NCBI GenBank assembly: GCA_024698965.1
Contig: JAILQM010000108.1
Coordinates: forward strand, 1-41,841
Reading direction: 5' to 3'
From: Eubacterium sp.
GTDB taxonomy: Bacteria; Bacillota; Clostridia; Lachnospirales; Lachnospiraceae
Length of the DNA: 41,841 bases
The notes beneath the pieces are model-generated. The model was not told where the DNA came from, searched no databases, and saw nothing but the letters and a program-made list of their open reading frames with translations. This document shows positions 40,825 through 41,841 of this stretch, one piece after another; position 1 is the first letter of the stretch, and every line of letters begins with the position of its first letter. The position numbers and the translations under genes are program-made.

Positions 40825-41841
40825 TTAATGAGTTCCCATGCTGAAATAATCTTTAAAAATTCCGTTTTTTGTGTCAAAGAGGAGGACATCCCCGTACTCA
40901 AATCTCCATATATTTTCATTTGCGTCTTTTCTTATCAGACCGAAATTTTCTACCGACCACATATTGCAATATCCGTTTGCGGCATTTTCTGCATTTTCAT
41001 AGAGCAAATCTGAGAGGCCGTTTCTTTTTGCCGTTATATTAAATTTAACAACTATATATCCGTCCTTTAAAAACTCATCTTCAAGACCGGTTATCTTACT
41101 GCTTAGTATCTCTCCGTTTTCTTTCTGCGTCCCTTTTTCAAGAACGTATACCCGGGGCGGAAGGCAGTATTCTCCGTACCATATCTGCTGCGCTCTGTAG
41201 GTTTTTATATCAAATCCTTCTCCGCTTTCACAGCCGCCGTATACCCTCATGCTCCTTCCGAGCCTTATTTTCCCGTAGGAGTATAACGGCGTTTTAGTGT
41301 AAATATCTTCCCATTCTCCGCTAAGACTATAAGCCACATACTTTCCGAGAAGTCTTTCGTTTTCCGTAGTAATGCTGTATTTTCCGTCGCCTCCAAGTGT
41401 CACATATTTTAAATTTCTCTTATCCCTTTCTCCTCCCACTTTTACAAAATATTCTTCGCTGCCTTCAATCTTTTCATTATAGTAAAGGTCTACCTCTTTA
41501 TAGGTTTTACCGTCCGTTGTGTAGTAAAACTGCGGTTCAATACAGATTGCCCCGTCCGGCCCGTAAAAATTCCCAATTGTTTTAAGCCTGAATCTAACCC
41601 TGTAGCCAAGTCCCGATCCTTCGGTAGTAATGCTGCCCGGATTGGAACCGCTAAGCAGAGGCAATACACCTGCTCCGAAAATGCAGTTTCCGTCCTTGTC
41701 ATTTGTGCCGGATTTATAAGTAAAACCGCTCCATGTAATCCCATCCGCCAGCCTAAATACATTCTGCCACCTAGGGTAGTCAATAATATCCACAACTTCA
41801 AACCCAAAAACCCTGCCGGTCACAGTAACCTTAACCGTATT
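40825..41841 (-). CDS. Partial secreted-type beta-rich protein (DUF5704-like)
   Basis: The last 339 codons of a protein whose N-terminus lies beyond the window. The frame is open to the edge (NTVKVTVTGRVFGFEVVD at the margin), so an internal GTG at 41823 is not the true start. The sequence is rich in beta-strand and aromatic patterns typical of secreted domains: GLGYRVRFRLKTIGNFYGPD, KYVTLGGDGKYSI, YSYGKIRLGRSMRVYGG and, at the end, NGYCNMWSVENFG with YGDVLLFDTKNGI. From memory this resembles an uncharacterised clostridial family annotated DUF5704; that name needs a profile search. There are only four cysteines and no transmembrane helix in the visible part. Confidence 0.55.
   Translation of the reverse strand, partial: NTVKVTVTGRVFGFEVVDIIDYPRWQNVFRLADGITWSGFTYKSGTNDKDGNCIFGAGVLPLLSGSNPGSITTEGSGLGYRVRFRLKTIGNFYGPDGAICIEPQFYYTTDGKTYKEVDLYYNEKIEGSEEYFVKVGGERDKRNLKYVTLGGDGKYSITTENERLLGKYVAYSLSGEWEDIYTKTPLYSYGKIRLGRSMRVYGGCESGEGFDIKTYRAQQIWYGEYCLPPRVYVLEKGTQKENGEILSSKITGLEDEFLKDGYIVVKFNITAKRNGLSDLLYENAENAANGYCNMWSVENFGLIRKDANENIWRFEYGDVLLFDTKNGIFKDYFSMGTH

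Noticed and set aside
40825-41823. GTG at 41823 as a true gene start
   Set aside because: The frame is open through the window edge with sensible protein sequence, and there is no ribosome-binding site; the gene is cut by the window.
1-41841. Mobile elements, prophage or genomic island
   Set aside because: No transposase, integrase, att-like direct repeats or phage genes were seen; gene order is dense and codirectional as in a stable chromosome.

Overview
The window looks like the chromosome of a motile, Gram-positive Clostridia bacterium, most likely a gut-type Lachnospiraceae. The pointers are a flagellin with its FliS chaperone, a MecA adaptor, an ileS gene under a T-box leader, an initiator tRNA of Bacillus/Clostridium type, a Tad/Flp pilus locus and many HD-GYP proteins. 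The genus cannot be fixed from sequence reading alone. Almost every gene is on the minus strand; only a DUF1858 protein (30187-30399) and mecA (35478-36287) are on plus. I saw no insertion sequence, integrase, prophage or CRISPR array.

Layout, left to right. 1-2199: three Tad pilus genes read leftward (prepilin peptidase, CpaE/TadZ-like protein, CpaF/TadA ATPase cut by the window edge). 2405-3772: an NhaD-type sodium/proton antiporter with its own promoter. 3812-9000: flagellar genes (fliS, flagellin under a sigma-28 promoter, and a 1065-residue protein with a FliK-like C-terminus and repeated helical motifs). 9073-15038: a TPR/AAA protein, an AI-2E family exporter and an aconitase-family hydratase behind a sigma-A promoter. 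15147-23303: a three-gene signalling operon (ECF-S-like/HD-GYP, beta-propeller hybrid histidine kinase, 7TM/HD-GYP with a duplicated C-terminal beta module). 23359-30089: housekeeping genes (bifunctional penicillin-binding protein, coiled-coil protein, paired chromate transporters, dCMP deaminase, a phosphatase-like protein without its catalytic cysteine, Sua5, a CPBP membrane protease). 30187-32171: DUF1858 and a GH18/SH3 cell-wall protein. 32455-35277: a second Tad-type operon (Hanks kinase fused to a MinD-like domain, a second MinD-like protein, a CpaB-like SAF protein). 35478-36287: mecA, divergent from it. 36352-39901: tRNA-fMet, T-box and ileS. 39999-41841: a small FliD-C-like protein with a sigma-28-type -10, then a partial secreted beta-rich protein.

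The most interesting signal is a distributed pilus system. The two Tad-type operons lie 33 kb apart but carry nearly the same 27-bp element (22 of 27 identical), placed so that one end supplies the -35 hexamer of each operon. Together they encode three MinD/TadZ-type domains, and in all three the catalytic P-loop lysine is replaced (Gln, Thr, Ala). One of these domains is fused to a Ser/Thr kinase. This suggests a kinase-controlled Tad pilus assembly or positioning module built on non-hydrolysing MinD folds. A perfect inverted copy of the element's core lies inside the divergent mecA promoter.
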